17,793 bases of DNA from NCBI GenBank assembly GCA_041628615.1, contig JBFKOW010000062.1:1-17793 (forward strand). The letters run 5' to 3'. The stretch is from JAMWZF01 sp041628615 (GTDB lineage: Bacteria > Pseudomonadota > Alphaproteobacteria > Rhodobacterales > Rhodobacteraceae). Shown here piece after piece: positions 1 to 7,364 of the stretch; the first letter of the stretch is position 1, and every line of letters starts with the position of its first letter. The position numbers and the translations under genes are program-made. Under the pieces are notes generated by a model that did not search any database, was not told where the DNA came from, and was given only the letters and a program-made list of their open reading frames with translations.

Positions 1-1067
1 GCCGCCCGCAGGCCGAACAGCTCGCTCATCCCGCCCATCAGGACCGGGGCGACGAAGAAGCCCGCGAAGCCGATCACCGCCGCCTTGGCGATGGCGTCGG
101 TGCGGTAGCGCGGCGCCACCAGCCGGCCCGCCAGCGCGATCCCCAGCGGACCGATCACCGACACGCCGAGGCCCAGCACCGCGAAGCCGAGATAGGCCAT
201 CGCCGGCGACGGGGCGGTCGCGGCCAGAAGCGCGCCGCAGGCCGACATGACCGCCGCGCCGATCACCAGCGCAAGGTCGCTGACCCGGGCCGACAGGGCC
301 TGCCCGCCGAACCGCCCGATCGCCATGGTCAGGCCGAGGGTCGCCGGGCCCAGCGCGCCCTGCGCCGGGTTGCCGCCCAGTGTGCGCTCGATGTGCAGGG
401 CCGACCAGGCTTCCGCCGTGGCCTCGGCCATGAAGGCCACCAGCACGATGGCGCCGCAGACCAGCACCGGCCGCAGCGGGTAGCGCGACGGCCGCGTCAG
501 GTCGACCGCGTCCATCGGCGCGACCTCGGTCCGCATGAACAGCGCGAGGACGAGCGCGACGGCGGCGAAACCGGCGAAGGCCGCCGCCGGCGGCACCCCG
601 GCGTCGCGCAGCACCGCGCAGACCAGCGCCGCGCACATGTAGGCGACCGAGAACATGCCGTGCGCCGCGTTCATCAGGGTCCGGGCGTGCCGGGCCTCCA
701 GTTCGCTGACCCGCGCGTTCATGATCACGTCGAGCAGGCCCGAGGTCGCCCCGAGCAGGGACAGCACCAGCACGAAGACCGCCGCCTCGGAGGACAGGCC
801 CGGCAGCAGCCAGGCCGCGGCCATCAGCGCCGCCGCGACCTGCATCGCCCGCGGACCCAGCCGCCGGTCCACCAGCGGTGCCAGCCACATCGCCGCCAGC
901 AGGCCCACCGCCTGCCCCAGCATCAGCAACCCGAACTGACCGTCCGCGGCACCGAGCCGCGCCTTGAGCACCGGCACGTAGGCCGCGTAGCTGCCCCAGA
1001 AGAGCCCCACGACGACGAAGCCGAGGACCGGGGTGCGGGCGAGGTGGATGGCAGACAGGACCGACAT
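1..1067 (-). CDS. MFS transporter, 3' end cut by window edge
   Basis: The minus-strand frame is open from the ATG at 1067 to the window edge, giving about 355 residues without a stop. It encodes a polytopic inner-membrane protein with around ten visible hydrophobic helices, starting with an N-terminal one (LGFVVVGLFWGSYAAYVPVL). A helix-pair loop ending LVDRRLGPRAM resembles the MFS loop between helices 2 and 3, and the second half repeats the pattern (AIGRFGGQALSARVSD). The size and two-fold arrangement fit the major facilitator superfamily, probably a drug/sugar-type 12-helix exporter. The substrate cannot be read. The ATG at 1067 has no clear ribosome-binding site; no in-frame ATG or GTG was seen just upstream. 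The gene is divergent from rplY. The last helices lie outside the window. Confidence 0.85.
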   Translation of the reverse strand, partial: MSVLSAIHLARTPVLGFVVVGLFWGSYAAYVPVLKARLGAADGQFGLLMLGQAVGLLAAMWLAPLVDRRLGPRAMQVAAALMAAAWLLPGLSSEAAVFVLVLSLLGATSGLLDVIMNARVSELEARHARTLMNAAHGMFSVAYMCAALVCAVLRDAGVPPAAAFAGFAAVALVLALFMRTEVAPMDAVDLTRPSRYPLRPVLVCGAIVLVAFMAEATAEAWSALHIERTLGGNPAQGALGPATLGLTMAIGRFGGQALSARVSDLALVIGAAVMSACGALLAATAPSPAMAYLGFAVLGLGVSVIGPLGIALAGRLVAPRYRTDAIAKAAVIGFAGFFVAPVLMGGMSELFGLRA

Positions 1068-1111
1068 GACCGCCAGCCATTCACGGGATCGGGCACGCTT
1101 GCAAGGGGGCT

Positions 1112-1139
1112 TTTCAACGACGCCGATTGTGCCTATACG
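1112..1139 (+). promoter_or_regulatory. Candidate sigma70-type promoter for rplY
   Basis: TTTCAA (1112-1117) and TATACG (1134-1139) are separated by 16 bases in the divergent gap between the MFS gene and rplY. The -10 box matches four of six consensus positions and the -35 box is weaker. It would give a leader of roughly 90 bases before the rplY ATG at 1236. Judged by eye only. Confidence 0.4.
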
Positions 1140-1235
1140 CGCGGCTTCACCGGCGGTCCCGGCCCGGCCAGGCCCGGCCGCCATCTGCGAAAGTGAGCCC
1201 CGCGCTGGCGGGGTGCGCGACGAAAGGAACATATC

Positions 1236-1892
1236 ATGGCCAAGGACATCCCCGATCTCGTGGCAACCGTGCGCGACGGCACCGGCAAGGGCGCGGCCCG
1301 GCAGGCGCGGCGCGACGGCTTCGTTCCCGGTATCGTCTATGGCGGCGAGGCCGACCCTCTGCCGGTCAACCTGCCGTTCAACGCCCTGCTCAAGCGGCTG
1401 AAGGAAGGCCGCTTCCTGTCGACCCTGTTCAACCTGAAGGTCGAGGGCCATGACGACGTGCGGGTGATCTGCCGCGCGGTGCAGCGCGACGTGGTCAAGG
1501 ACCTGCCCACCCATGTCGACCTGCTGCGGCTGAAGCGGACCTCGAAGATCGCCCTCTACATCCCGGTCGAGTTCGCCAACGAGAAGGCCGCGCCGGGCAT
1601 CCGCAAGGGCGGCGTGCTGACCGTGGTCCGCCCGGAAGTCGAACTGGTGGTGACCGCCGGCGACATCCCCGAGAAGATCACCGTCGACCTCACCGGGCTG
1701 AACATCGGCGACGTGGTCACGATCTCGGACGTCACCCTGCCGGAAGGCGCGAAGCCGACGATCGACCGCGACTTCGTGATCGCCAACATCTCGGCCCCGT
1801 CCGGCCTCGCGGCCGCCACGGACGACGCGGACGGCGAGTCCGCGGCAGCCCCGGCAGCGAACGAAGAAGTCGAGGATATCGAAGAGGCGTGA
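1236..1892 (+). CDS. rplY: 50S ribosomal protein L25 (long, Ctc/TL5 form)
   Basis: This 218-residue protein binds 5S rRNA in the central protuberance of the large ribosomal subunit. The N-terminal part is the L25 RNA-binding domain (about residues 10-95, with ARQARRDGFVPGIVYGG typical of the family). The second half is the beta-rich TL5/Ctc domain (about 100-190), including VVRPEVELVV and the block DLTGLNIGDVVTISDVTLPEG. An acidic Ala/Glu/Asp tail follows, as is common in alphaproteobacterial long forms. The start is the ATG at 1236, preceded by a good AAAGGAA ribosome-binding site. A strong terminator follows at 1932. In many related genomes pth follows directly; here an opposite-strand gene lies between them. 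Confidence 0.97.
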   Translation: MAKDIPDLVATVRDGTGKGAARQARRDGFVPGIVYGGEADPLPVNLPFNALLKRLKEGRFLSTLFNLKVEGHDDVRVICRAVQRDVVKDLPTHVDLLRLKRTSKIALYIPVEFANEKAAPGIRKGGVLTVVRPEVELVVTAGDIPEKITVDLTGLNIGDVVTISDVTLPEGAKPTIDRDFVIANISAPSGLAAATDDADGESAAAPAANEEVEDIEEA

Positions 1893-1931
1893 TCCCGTCC
1901 GAACCGGACGACCGGATCGATTTAATGCAAG

Positions 1932-1957
1932 CGGCGCCCCAAGCGGGCGCCGTTTTT
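1932..1957 (+). terminator. Rho-independent terminator after rplY
   Basis: A perfect 8-bp stem CGGCGCCC / GGGCGCCG (1932-1939 and 1945-1952) with a five-base loop is followed directly by five T residues (1953-1957). It lies 40 bases after the rplY stop. A second perfect palindrome, CGTTTTTCG-T-CGAAAAACG at 1951-1969, overlaps the T tract and could fold on either strand, so the tail may also influence transcripts arriving from the convergent gene ending at 1996. Confidence 0.9.
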
Positions 1958-1995
1958 CGTCGAAAAACGGCCAGCGCCCTGCCCGCGGCGGCGCG

Positions 1996-2829
1996 TCAGG
2001 TCAGAAAATGGAAAGCCTCGGCCAGGCTCTGCCAGGTGGCCTCGTCCCGTGCGGTGAGCAGGGCGCCGTTGCGCAGCGCGGCATTGTAGGGACGGCCGTC
2101 AAGCATCCGCGCGACTCCGCTCGCCTCCTGCACCGCGAGCGCGCCGGCGGCGTGGTCCCAGGCGTTGAGCTGTCCGGTGAGCAGGAAATCCGCGCGACCC
2201 AGTGCCACCATCCGATGCTCGTGGCAGGAACACCGCAGGTTCGTGGTCCGGTGAAACGACGGCAACAGGCCGGCGAGCCGGCGCCGCCGCTCGCCCTCGA
2301 ACAGGTAGAGGGGCACGTACCCGGTCAAGCCGCCGAGATCGGTCGCGCCGCGGCCCGGACCGCAGGCCACCGGCGCCGTTCCGGTCCGATGCGACGCGGT
2401 CCGGCAGCCCCGGCCGGCCGCGGCCACGACCCAGTCCGCCCCGACCGGGTCGTAGAGACCGCCCCAGACCGGTTTCCCGAACCGGGTGACCGCGACGATC
2501 ACCCCGAAGACCGACAGGCCGTTGGCGAAGTTCCAGGTCCCGTCGACCGGGTCGAGAAACACGCAGGTCTCGGCCCCGGCGACCCGGTCGAGCAGCCCCG
2601 GATCCGACGCCACCGCCTCTTCACCGATCACCAGCGCCTCGGGCCATTCCCGGGCCAGCGCCGCGGCCAGCGCGGCCTCGCAGGCGAGATCGGCCGCCGT
2701 CACGAGGTCGTCGGCGGCGGCCTTCGACCGCACGTCGCCCGGCGCCAGCGACCGGAAGCGGGGCAGCACATGCGCCGCCGCGGCCTCTTCCACCTGCCGC
2801 ATCAGCCAGTCTTCGCGATCCCGATCCAT
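1996..2829 (-). CDS. Inositol monophosphatase-family phosphatase
   Basis: This 277-residue protein belongs to the Mg-dependent, Li-sensitive phosphatase superfamily (IMPase/FIG). The metal-binding motifs are complete: GEE at 69-71, DPVDGTWNF at 93-101 (motif A), and WDHAAG at 224-229 (motif B). Family members dephosphorylate inositol phosphates, histidinol phosphate or 3'-phosphoadenosine 5'-phosphate; the sequence alone does not decide which, although the short form resembles the HisN/SuhB-like group. The start at 2829 is chosen over an in-frame upstream start because GCAGGAGGGG lies just before it. The gene is convergent to rplY and divergent from pth, with 92 bases to pth. Confidence 0.9.
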   Translation of the reverse strand: MDRDREDWLMRQVEEAAAAHVLPRFRSLAPGDVRSKAAADDLVTAADLACEAALAAALAREWPEALVIGEEAVASDPGLLDRVAGAETCVFLDPVDGTWNFANGLSVFGVIVAVTRFGKPVWGGLYDPVGADWVVAAAGRGCRTASHRTGTAPVACGPGRGATDLGGLTGYVPLYLFEGERRRRLAGLLPSFHRTTNLRCSCHEHRMVALGRADFLLTGQLNAWDHAAGALAVQEASGVARMLDGRPYNAALRNGALLTARDEATWQSLAEAFHFLT

Positions 2830-2921
2830 CCGCCCCTCCTGCCCCGCCGGTCCGGGCGCGGCAACCCCGGATGGACTCGTCCCGCCACATTCGCTAGCCA
2901 ACCGGCAACAGGAGACACGCC

Positions 2922-3623
2922 ATGAAGCTCTTCGTCGGCCTCGGCAATCCCGGCGCGAAATACGCCCGCAACCGGCACAACATCGGGTTCATGGCGGTCG
3001 ACCGGATCGCCGCGGACCACGGCTTTCCGCCGTTCCGGACCAAGTTCCAGGCCGAGGTGAGCGAGGGCAGGCTGGGCCGCGAGAAGGTGATCCTGCTCAA
3101 GCCCCAGACCTTCATGAACCTGTCCGGCCAGAGCGTCGGCGAAGCGATGCGGTTCTACAAGCTCGACCCCGCCGACGTAACCGTGTTCCACGACGAACTG
3201 GACCTCGCCCCCGGCAAGGTCCGGCTGAAGCAGGGCGGCGGCCATGCCGGGCACAACGGCCTGCGGTCGCTGCACCAGCATATCGGCGAAGGCTATGCCA
3301 GGGTCCGGCTGGGCATCGGCCATCCGGGCCGCAAGGAACTGGTCTCGGCCTACGTGCTGCACGACTTCGCGAGCGCGGACGAGGACTGGCTCGACGACCT
3401 GATCCGCGGGATCGGTGACGGCGCACCCAACCTCGCGGACGGCGACGGGCCCGGCTTCCAGAACGCCGTCGCCCGGCGCCGCGCCCCGCCCGCCGAGCCG
3501 CCCGTCGCGGCTGGTACCGGGACCGGGGCAAGGCCGGCCGCCGACACCCCGCCCGCGCCCGAGACCGATCCGCCGGAGGACGGCCGCAGTCCGCTGCAGC
3601 GCCTGGTGGACCGGTTCCGGTGA
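2922..3623 (+). CDS. pth: Peptidyl-tRNA hydrolase
   Basis: Pth releases peptides from peptidyl-tRNA that has dropped off ribosomes, recycling tRNA in the cytoplasm. The family signatures are intact: FVGLGNPGAKYARNRHNIGF at the N-terminus with Asn9 and catalytic His19, KPQTFMNLSG with Asn66, HDELD with Asp91, and GGGHAGHNGLRS with Asn112. The spacing matches the E. coli enzyme. At 233 residues it is longer than the usual 190-200 because of a Pro/Ala-rich C-terminal extension (about 180-233) ending in SPLQRLVDRFR; such extensions occur in alphaproteobacteria. The ATG at 2922 has an ACAGGAGA ribosome-binding site. The stop overlaps the GTG of the next gene (GTGA), so the two are probably translationally coupled. 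Confidence 0.97.
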   Translation: MKLFVGLGNPGAKYARNRHNIGFMAVDRIAADHGFPPFRTKFQAEVSEGRLGREKVILLKPQTFMNLSGQSVGEAMRFYKLDPADVTVFHDELDLAPGKVRLKQGGGHAGHNGLRSLHQHIGEGYARVRLGIGHPGRKELVSAYVLHDFASADEDWLDDLIRGIGDGAPNLADGDGPGFQNAVARRRAPPAEPPVAAGTGTGARPAADTPPAPETDPPEDGRSPLQRLVDRFR

Positions 3624-4640
3624 GCGACGCCCCCCTGCCCGCCGCGTTCCGCCGGCAGGCAGAGGCCTGCGCGCAGCTCGAGTCGCCCTTCATGGCAAGG
3701 CTCTGCACCCTGCTCGCCGACCGGCTCGCCCCCGGCACGCCGCTGACCGATCGGCTGTTCCGCTTGGCCGGGCGACCCCGGACCGGGCGGCGACAGCGTG
3801 CCGCTGCGGCTCTGCGGGGCGTTGCACGCCCTGCGGCTGGCGGACCGCGCCGGGCTGGCCGCGGTCTACCCGCCGCACGAGCCCGACGACGCGGCGCTCT
3901 GGGCCGGGGTCGCGGCGGCGCTGCGCGACGAGGCCGCCTTCGTCGACCGCTTCATCGACAGCCCGCCGCAGACCAACGAGGTGCGCCGCTCCGCCGCGCT
4001 GATCGCCGCCGGGCACTGGCTGACCGCGCGGCACGGCCTGCCGATCCGGGCCAGCGATCTCGGCGCCAGCGCCGGGCTGAACCTCAGCTGGCACCGGTTC
4101 GGACTCGACACCCCGTCCGGGCGGCTCGGCGCCGCCGACCCGGTCCTCGTGCTGCGCCCGGCCTGGACCGGCGGGGTCCCAGACGGGCCGCGGCCGCGGG
4201 TCGTCGAGGCACGCGGCGTCGACCTCTCGCCGGTCACCGACCCGGACCGGCTGCGGGCCTATCTCTGGCCCGACCAGCCGGAACGGATGCGGCTGACCGA
4301 GGCCGCGCTGGCGGCAGGGCCGCGCCCGGTGGACGAGGGGGATGCGGTGGACTGGTTGACCCGCCGGCTGCCGCATCGGCCCGGCACGACCCATCTCGTC
4401 TACAGCACGATGGCATGGCAGTACTTGCCGGCGGAGCGTCAGGCGCTCGGCACGCGGCGGATCGGGGCGGCGGGAGCGACGGCGACCGGGGACAACCCGC
4501 TGGCCTGGCTGGCGATGGAGAACGACGGCTCCGGCCCCGGTGCCGCGCTGACCCTCCGGCTCTGGCCCGGCGGCCACCTTCACGCCCTCGGGCGGATCGA
4601 TTTTCACGGCCGCTGGCTGTCATGGGAGGCTCCGACATGA
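3620..4640 (+). pseudogene. DUF2332 family protein, interrupted by one-base frameshift
   Basis: Two consecutive frames together give one complete DUF2332 protein of about 339 residues, a conserved family of unknown function. The first part starts at GTG 3620 (FRRQAEACAQLESPFMARL) and runs in frame to about 3763. The family sequence then continues one base ahead as WPGDPGPGGDSVPLRLCGAL and runs to the TGA at 4638-4640. Removing one T from the TT at 3764-3765 restores an uninterrupted reading frame ending in DRLFRWPGDPG. Conserved stretches downstream include SPPQTNEVRRSAAL, DLGASAGLNL, YLWPDQPER and FHGRWLSW. No other disruption is seen, so this is either a very recent mutation or a sequencing/assembly error. 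The gene overlaps pth (GTGA) and the next gene (ATGA). Confidence 0.8.
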
Positions 4641-5863
4641 CCGAAACCGGGACACCGCCCCTGCGACCGGCGCGTCGCCGCAGGCCCCTGCGCCTAGCCT
4701 TCCGCGGGGTCGCGGCGGTGGCGCTGTTCGCCCTCGCCGCCGCGATCTGGCAGCAGGATCGGCTGACCCGCCTTGCCGCGGTCCTGACGCTGTTCGAGCC
4801 GGACCGGATCGTCGGCAATTTCACCGCGATGGACCGCCTGTTCGAGTCCAGGACCATGCCGCTGAGCGGCGCCCCCGCCTCGGACCTGCCGCGGGGCCCG
4901 GACATGCGGATGCCATCGGGATTCGAAGCCTGGGCGGCGGAGCGGTCGGTCACCGCGATCGTGGTCCTGAAGGACGGCGTGATCCGGCACGAGAGCTACC
5001 CGCTTTCCGAACCGGGCCGCGAGGACGACCCGGCGCTGCGGACCCGGATCTCGTGGTCGGTGGCCAAGAGCTTTCTCTCGGTCCTGACCGGCATCCTGCT
5101 CGAGGAAGGCGCGATCCAGAGCCTCGACGACCCGGTCACGCGCTACGTTCCGGCGCTCCAGGGATCCGCCTATGACGGCACCAGCCTGCGGCAGCTGATG
5201 TGGATGGCATCGGGGGTCGTCTTTGACGAGGACTACCTGGATTTCTGGAGCGACATCAACAAGATGGGGCGCGTCCTGGCCCTTGGCCGGTCGATGGACG
5301 CCTTCGCGGCCGGGCTGACCGACACCTTCGCCCCGCCGGGCACCGACTGGCAATACGTGTCGATCGACACCCATGTCCTGGGCATGGTGCTGCGCGGCGC
5401 AACGGGCCGGCCGCTGCCGGACCTGATGAAGGAAAAGCTGCTGGACCCGCTGTGGCTCGAAGTAGAGCCCTACTACGTCACCGACGGCTACGGCGTGGCC
5501 TTCGCGCTTGGCGGGCTGAACCTGACGACGCGGGACTATGCCCGGTTCGGCGATATGGTGGCGCGCGGCGGCGTGACGGCGGACGGGGCCCGGATCGTGT
5601 CCGAGGCCTGGATCGCGGAGAGCACCGCCGCCACGGCCCCGACCGGCGAGGGCGAAAGCGGCTATGGCTACCAGTGGTGGATCCCCGAGGGCAGCGGCCC
5701 GGGGCAGGTCCTCGCCCGCGGCGTCTATGGCCAGTATATCCATATCGACCGGCCGAGAGGCGTCGTCATCGCGGTCAACGCGGCCGACAGGCTGTTCCGC
5801 GATCCCGGCGTGCACGAGGCCAACGTCGCGATGCTGCGGCAGATAGCGGAGGCCCTGGACTGA
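4637..5863 (+). CDS. Membrane-anchored serine hydrolase, beta-lactamase/class C esterase family
   Basis: This 408-residue protein has a basic N-terminus and a single hydrophobic helix (about 19-38, LRLAFRGVAAVALFALAAAI), so it is probably anchored with the enzyme domain in the periplasm. The catalytic domain has the SxxK motif SVAK (Ser141, Lys144), a Tyr-X-Ser element YVS at 240-242 in the position of the class C YxN motif, and late conserved blocks (GYGYQWWI, GVYGQYIHID). These fit the beta-lactamase-related serine hydrolases, which include esterases, D-aminopeptidases and true class C enzymes. The substrate is unknown and antibiotic resistance is not implied. The start at ATG 4637 has GGGAGG seven bases upstream and overlaps the DUF2332 stop. 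Its own stop overlaps the next ATG (TGATG). Confidence 0.88.
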   Translation: MTETGTPPLRPARRRRPLRLAFRGVAAVALFALAAAIWQQDRLTRLAAVLTLFEPDRIVGNFTAMDRLFESRTMPLSGAPASDLPRGPDMRMPSGFEAWAAERSVTAIVVLKDGVIRHESYPLSEPGREDDPALRTRISWSVAKSFLSVLTGILLEEGAIQSLDDPVTRYVPALQGSAYDGTSLRQLMWMASGVVFDEDYLDFWSDINKMGRVLALGRSMDAFAAGLTDTFAPPGTDWQYVSIDTHVLGMVLRGATGRPLPDLMKEKLLDPLWLEVEPYYVTDGYGVAFALGGLNLTTRDYARFGDMVARGGVTADGARIVSEAWIAESTAATAPTGEGESGYGYQWWIPEGSGPGQVLARGVYGQYIHIDRPRGVVIAVNAADRLFRDPGVHEANVAMLRQIAEALD

Positions 5864-6252
5864 TGGAACGCGATCCCTCGATCAACGTGCGCGGCGGGCC
5901 GCTCGCCCCCTGCTCGACCGATCCGCTGACCGGGTTCTTCCGCACCGGGGCCTGCGAGACCTGCGCCGAGGATCGCGGCAGTCACACGGTCTGCGCGGTG
6001 ATGACCGCGGAATTCCTCGCCTTCTCGAAGTATGTCGGCAACGACCTGTCGACGCCGCGGCCGGAGTTCGGATTTGCGGGTCTCAAGCCGGGGGATCGCT
6101 GGTGCCTCTGTGCAGGCCGGTTCCTGCAGGCGCATGAAGAGGGCTGCGCGCCGCTGGTCAACCTCTCGGCGACCCATCGCCGGGCACTCGACATCGTGCC
6201 GCTGGAGGTGCTGGAAGCCTATGCGCTACCGGGGGGCGGTGGCGACGCCTGA
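5863..6252 (+). CDS. DUF2237 family protein
   Basis: This 129-residue cytoplasmic protein matches the DUF2237 family over its full length. Recognised blocks are NVRGGPLAPCSTDPLTGFFR, HTVCAVMTAEFLAFSK, GNDLSTPRPEFGF, GLKPGDRWCLCAGRF and the closing ATHRRALDIVPLEVLEAYA. The family has conserved cysteines (here CSTDP, CETC, HTVCAV, WCLCA) but no assigned function. The ATG overlaps the stop of the preceding hydrolase gene, so it is probably the last gene of the pth-led cluster. Its last 34 bases overlap the end of the convergent luxR-type gene ending at 6219. Confidence 0.92.
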   Translation: MERDPSINVRGGPLAPCSTDPLTGFFRTGACETCAEDRGSHTVCAVMTAEFLAFSKYVGNDLSTPRPEFGFAGLKPGDRWCLCAGRFLQAHEEGCAPLVNLSATHRRALDIVPLEVLEAYALPGGGGDA

Positions 6253-6812
6253 GAGGCGGCGGGCGTCCCGGCTCCGCCGGGCAGCGCCTCACCGGTCTCG
6301 ACCGTGCCGCCGCCGACCGGCAGCGGCCCCTGCATCAGGTCGTCGATGAACAGCGACAGGAGTTGCGGCCGACCCGACACGCCGGCCTTGCGGTAGATCG
6401 CGTTGGTCTGGGCCTTCACCGTCCCTTCCGAGGTCTGCCGCAGCTCGGCGATCTCGGCGGTGGACATGCCCTTGATCGCGAACAGCGCCACGTCCCGCTC
6501 GGCCGGGGTCAGCCCCCAGTCGGCGAAACGTTCTTCCAGCAGGTCCATGAAGGCCCCGGACACCGCCCGCAGCTGCGCCTCGACGGCTTCCGTGCGCTTC
6601 AGCGACTGACGCAGCATCACGCCGCCCAGAAGCGCCCCGAGCAGGAGCCCGAAGGCGGTGCCGATCTCGATCGCCTCGCGCAGCCGCCAAGGGAACGGCG
6701 CGAATCCGATCAGGGCCGAGAAGGTCTGCGAGGCGAAGACCACGGCACAGACGACCTGCAACGCGAAGATCGCCGAGATGAGGAGCGGCCGGTTCACCGG
6801 CCGACGCGCCAC
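6219..6812 (-). CDS. Membrane-tethered LuxR-type HTH regulator (copy A)
   Basis: This 197-residue protein has two transmembrane helices (about 9-31 and 46-68) joined by a short loop of about 15 residues, then a charged linker that may form a coiled coil (about 69-97), then a LuxR/GerE-type HTH (about 100-157: LTPAERDVALFAIKGMSTAE, SEGTVKAQTNAIYRKAGV). There is no receiver or ligand-binding domain. The Pro/Gly-rich tail (from about 160) looks disordered. The likely role is transcription control from the inner membrane; signal and targets are unknown. The start is GTG 6812, 19 bases after the stop of the upstream pepSY-like gene, and the same operon is likely. It is paralogous to the regulator at 7976-8590. 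Its 3' end overlaps the DUF2237 gene. Confidence 0.87.
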   Translation of the reverse strand: MARRPVNRPLLISAIFALQVVCAVVFASQTFSALIGFAPFPWRLREAIEIGTAFGLLLGALLGGVMLRQSLKRTEAVEAQLRAVSGAFMDLLEERFADWGLTPAERDVALFAIKGMSTAEIAELRQTSEGTVKAQTNAIYRKAGVSGRPQLLSLFIDDLMQGPLPVGGGTVETGEALPGGAGTPAASQASPPPPGSA

Positions 6813-6831
6813 CTGATGTCAGACCGACGGG

Positions 6832-7296
6832 TCAATCGTCTTCCTCATCGTCGTCCTCGTCATCATCATCCTCGTCATCGTCATCGTCGTCTTCGTCGTC
6901 ATCCTCGTCGTCATCGTCGTCGTCATCGTCGCCGCCGCCCGGACCGCTGTTGCCCGAACCGCCGCCACCCGGGCCGCTGTTGCCCGAACCGCTCTTTCCC
7001 GAACCGCTGCTCCCGGAGGACCCGGAGCCACCTGACCGCGCGCTCTGATCCCGCTCAAGGCGCTGGATCAGGTCGCGCAGGATTTCGCCGGTGGCGGGGT
7101 TGAAGACGATCTCGCGCCGCAGGCCGTCCTGGATCGCCACGATCCGCACACGCCCAAGCCAGGTTCGCGCGATGGTTATCTCGGCGTAACCCTCCATGGA
7201 CAGGCGTTGAATGATCTGGGTCTGCATGTCCTGGGCCATGGAGGACCCGGCCATCAGCCCGGCGAAAGCGCCCGCGATCAGGAGTCGGCGAAACAT
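6832..7296 (-). CDS. Secreted PepSY-like protein with Gly/Ser linker and 32-residue Asp/Glu tail
   Basis: This 154-residue protein starts with a signal peptide (MFRRLLIAGAFAGLMAGSSMA, cleavage after residue 21 likely). A small PepSY-like domain follows (about 23-83), with GYAEITIARTWLGRVRI and REIVFNPATGEILRD; the last matches the usual PepSY ending where a strand carries D/N-x-x-T/S-G-x-I/V-L. A Gly/Ser linker (about 84-122) contains the tandem GSGNSGPGGG repeat. The last 32 residues are only Asp and Glu. Export to the periplasm or beyond is inferred. The tail could bind divalent cations or act as an entropic brush. It is the second of two tandem pepSY genes and precedes the luxR-type gene by 19 bases. 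Confidence 0.85.
   Translation of the reverse strand: MFRRLLIAGAFAGLMAGSSMAQDMQTQIIQRLSMEGYAEITIARTWLGRVRIVAIQDGLRREIVFNPATGEILRDLIQRLERDQSARSGGSGSSGSSGSGKSGSGNSGPGGGGSGNSGPGGGDDDDDDDDEDDDEDDDDDDEDDDDEDDDEEDD
6835..6930 (-). repeat. Low-complexity DNA encoding poly-Asp/Glu tail (first)
   Basis: On the plus strand this is a run of tcg/tcc/tca triplets (96 bases), which is the reverse complement of 32 GAC/GAT/GAG/GAA codons. Codons are mixed, so the repeat is imperfect at DNA level. It closely resembles the longer array at 7368-7538 in the neighbouring gene. Confidence 0.9.
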
Positions 7297-7315
7297 GGTT
7301 CTAGCCTAGCAGAAG

Positions 7316-7341
7316 AAGCCCGGGCGCGAAGGCCCGAGCTT
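7316..7341 (-). terminator. Hairpin between the two tandem pepSY-like genes
   Basis: Ten-base arms AAGCCCGGGC (7316-7325) and GCCCGAGCTT (7332-7341) pair with one G-T wobble around a six-base loop. On the minus strand the stem is followed by CTTCTGC, so there is no real T tract. It may reduce readthrough from the upstream pepSY gene into the downstream one, or stabilise the 3' end of the first message, rather than stop transcription fully. Confidence 0.4.
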
Positions 7342-7364
7342 GCGATGTCGGAACGTGCCGGGGC

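Noticed and set aside
393..1196. Plus-strand open frame rich in Arg/Gln/His opposite the MFS gene
   Set aside because: The MFS frame on the minus strand has ordered hydrophobic helices; this frame is low-complexity.
2008..2925. 305-codon open frame on the plus strand opposite the IMPase gene
   Set aside because: The IMPase motifs on the opposite strand are complete; this frame is Arg/Pro/Gly-rich without a domain.
4694..5815. 373-codon open frame on the minus strand opposite the serine hydrolase gene
   Set aside because: The hydrolase frame shows SxxK and family blocks; this frame is its antisense shadow.
4637..5863. Antibiotic-resistance beta-lactamase
   Set aside because: SxxK is present but the YxN element reads YVS and the family includes many esterases; there is no basis to claim resistance.
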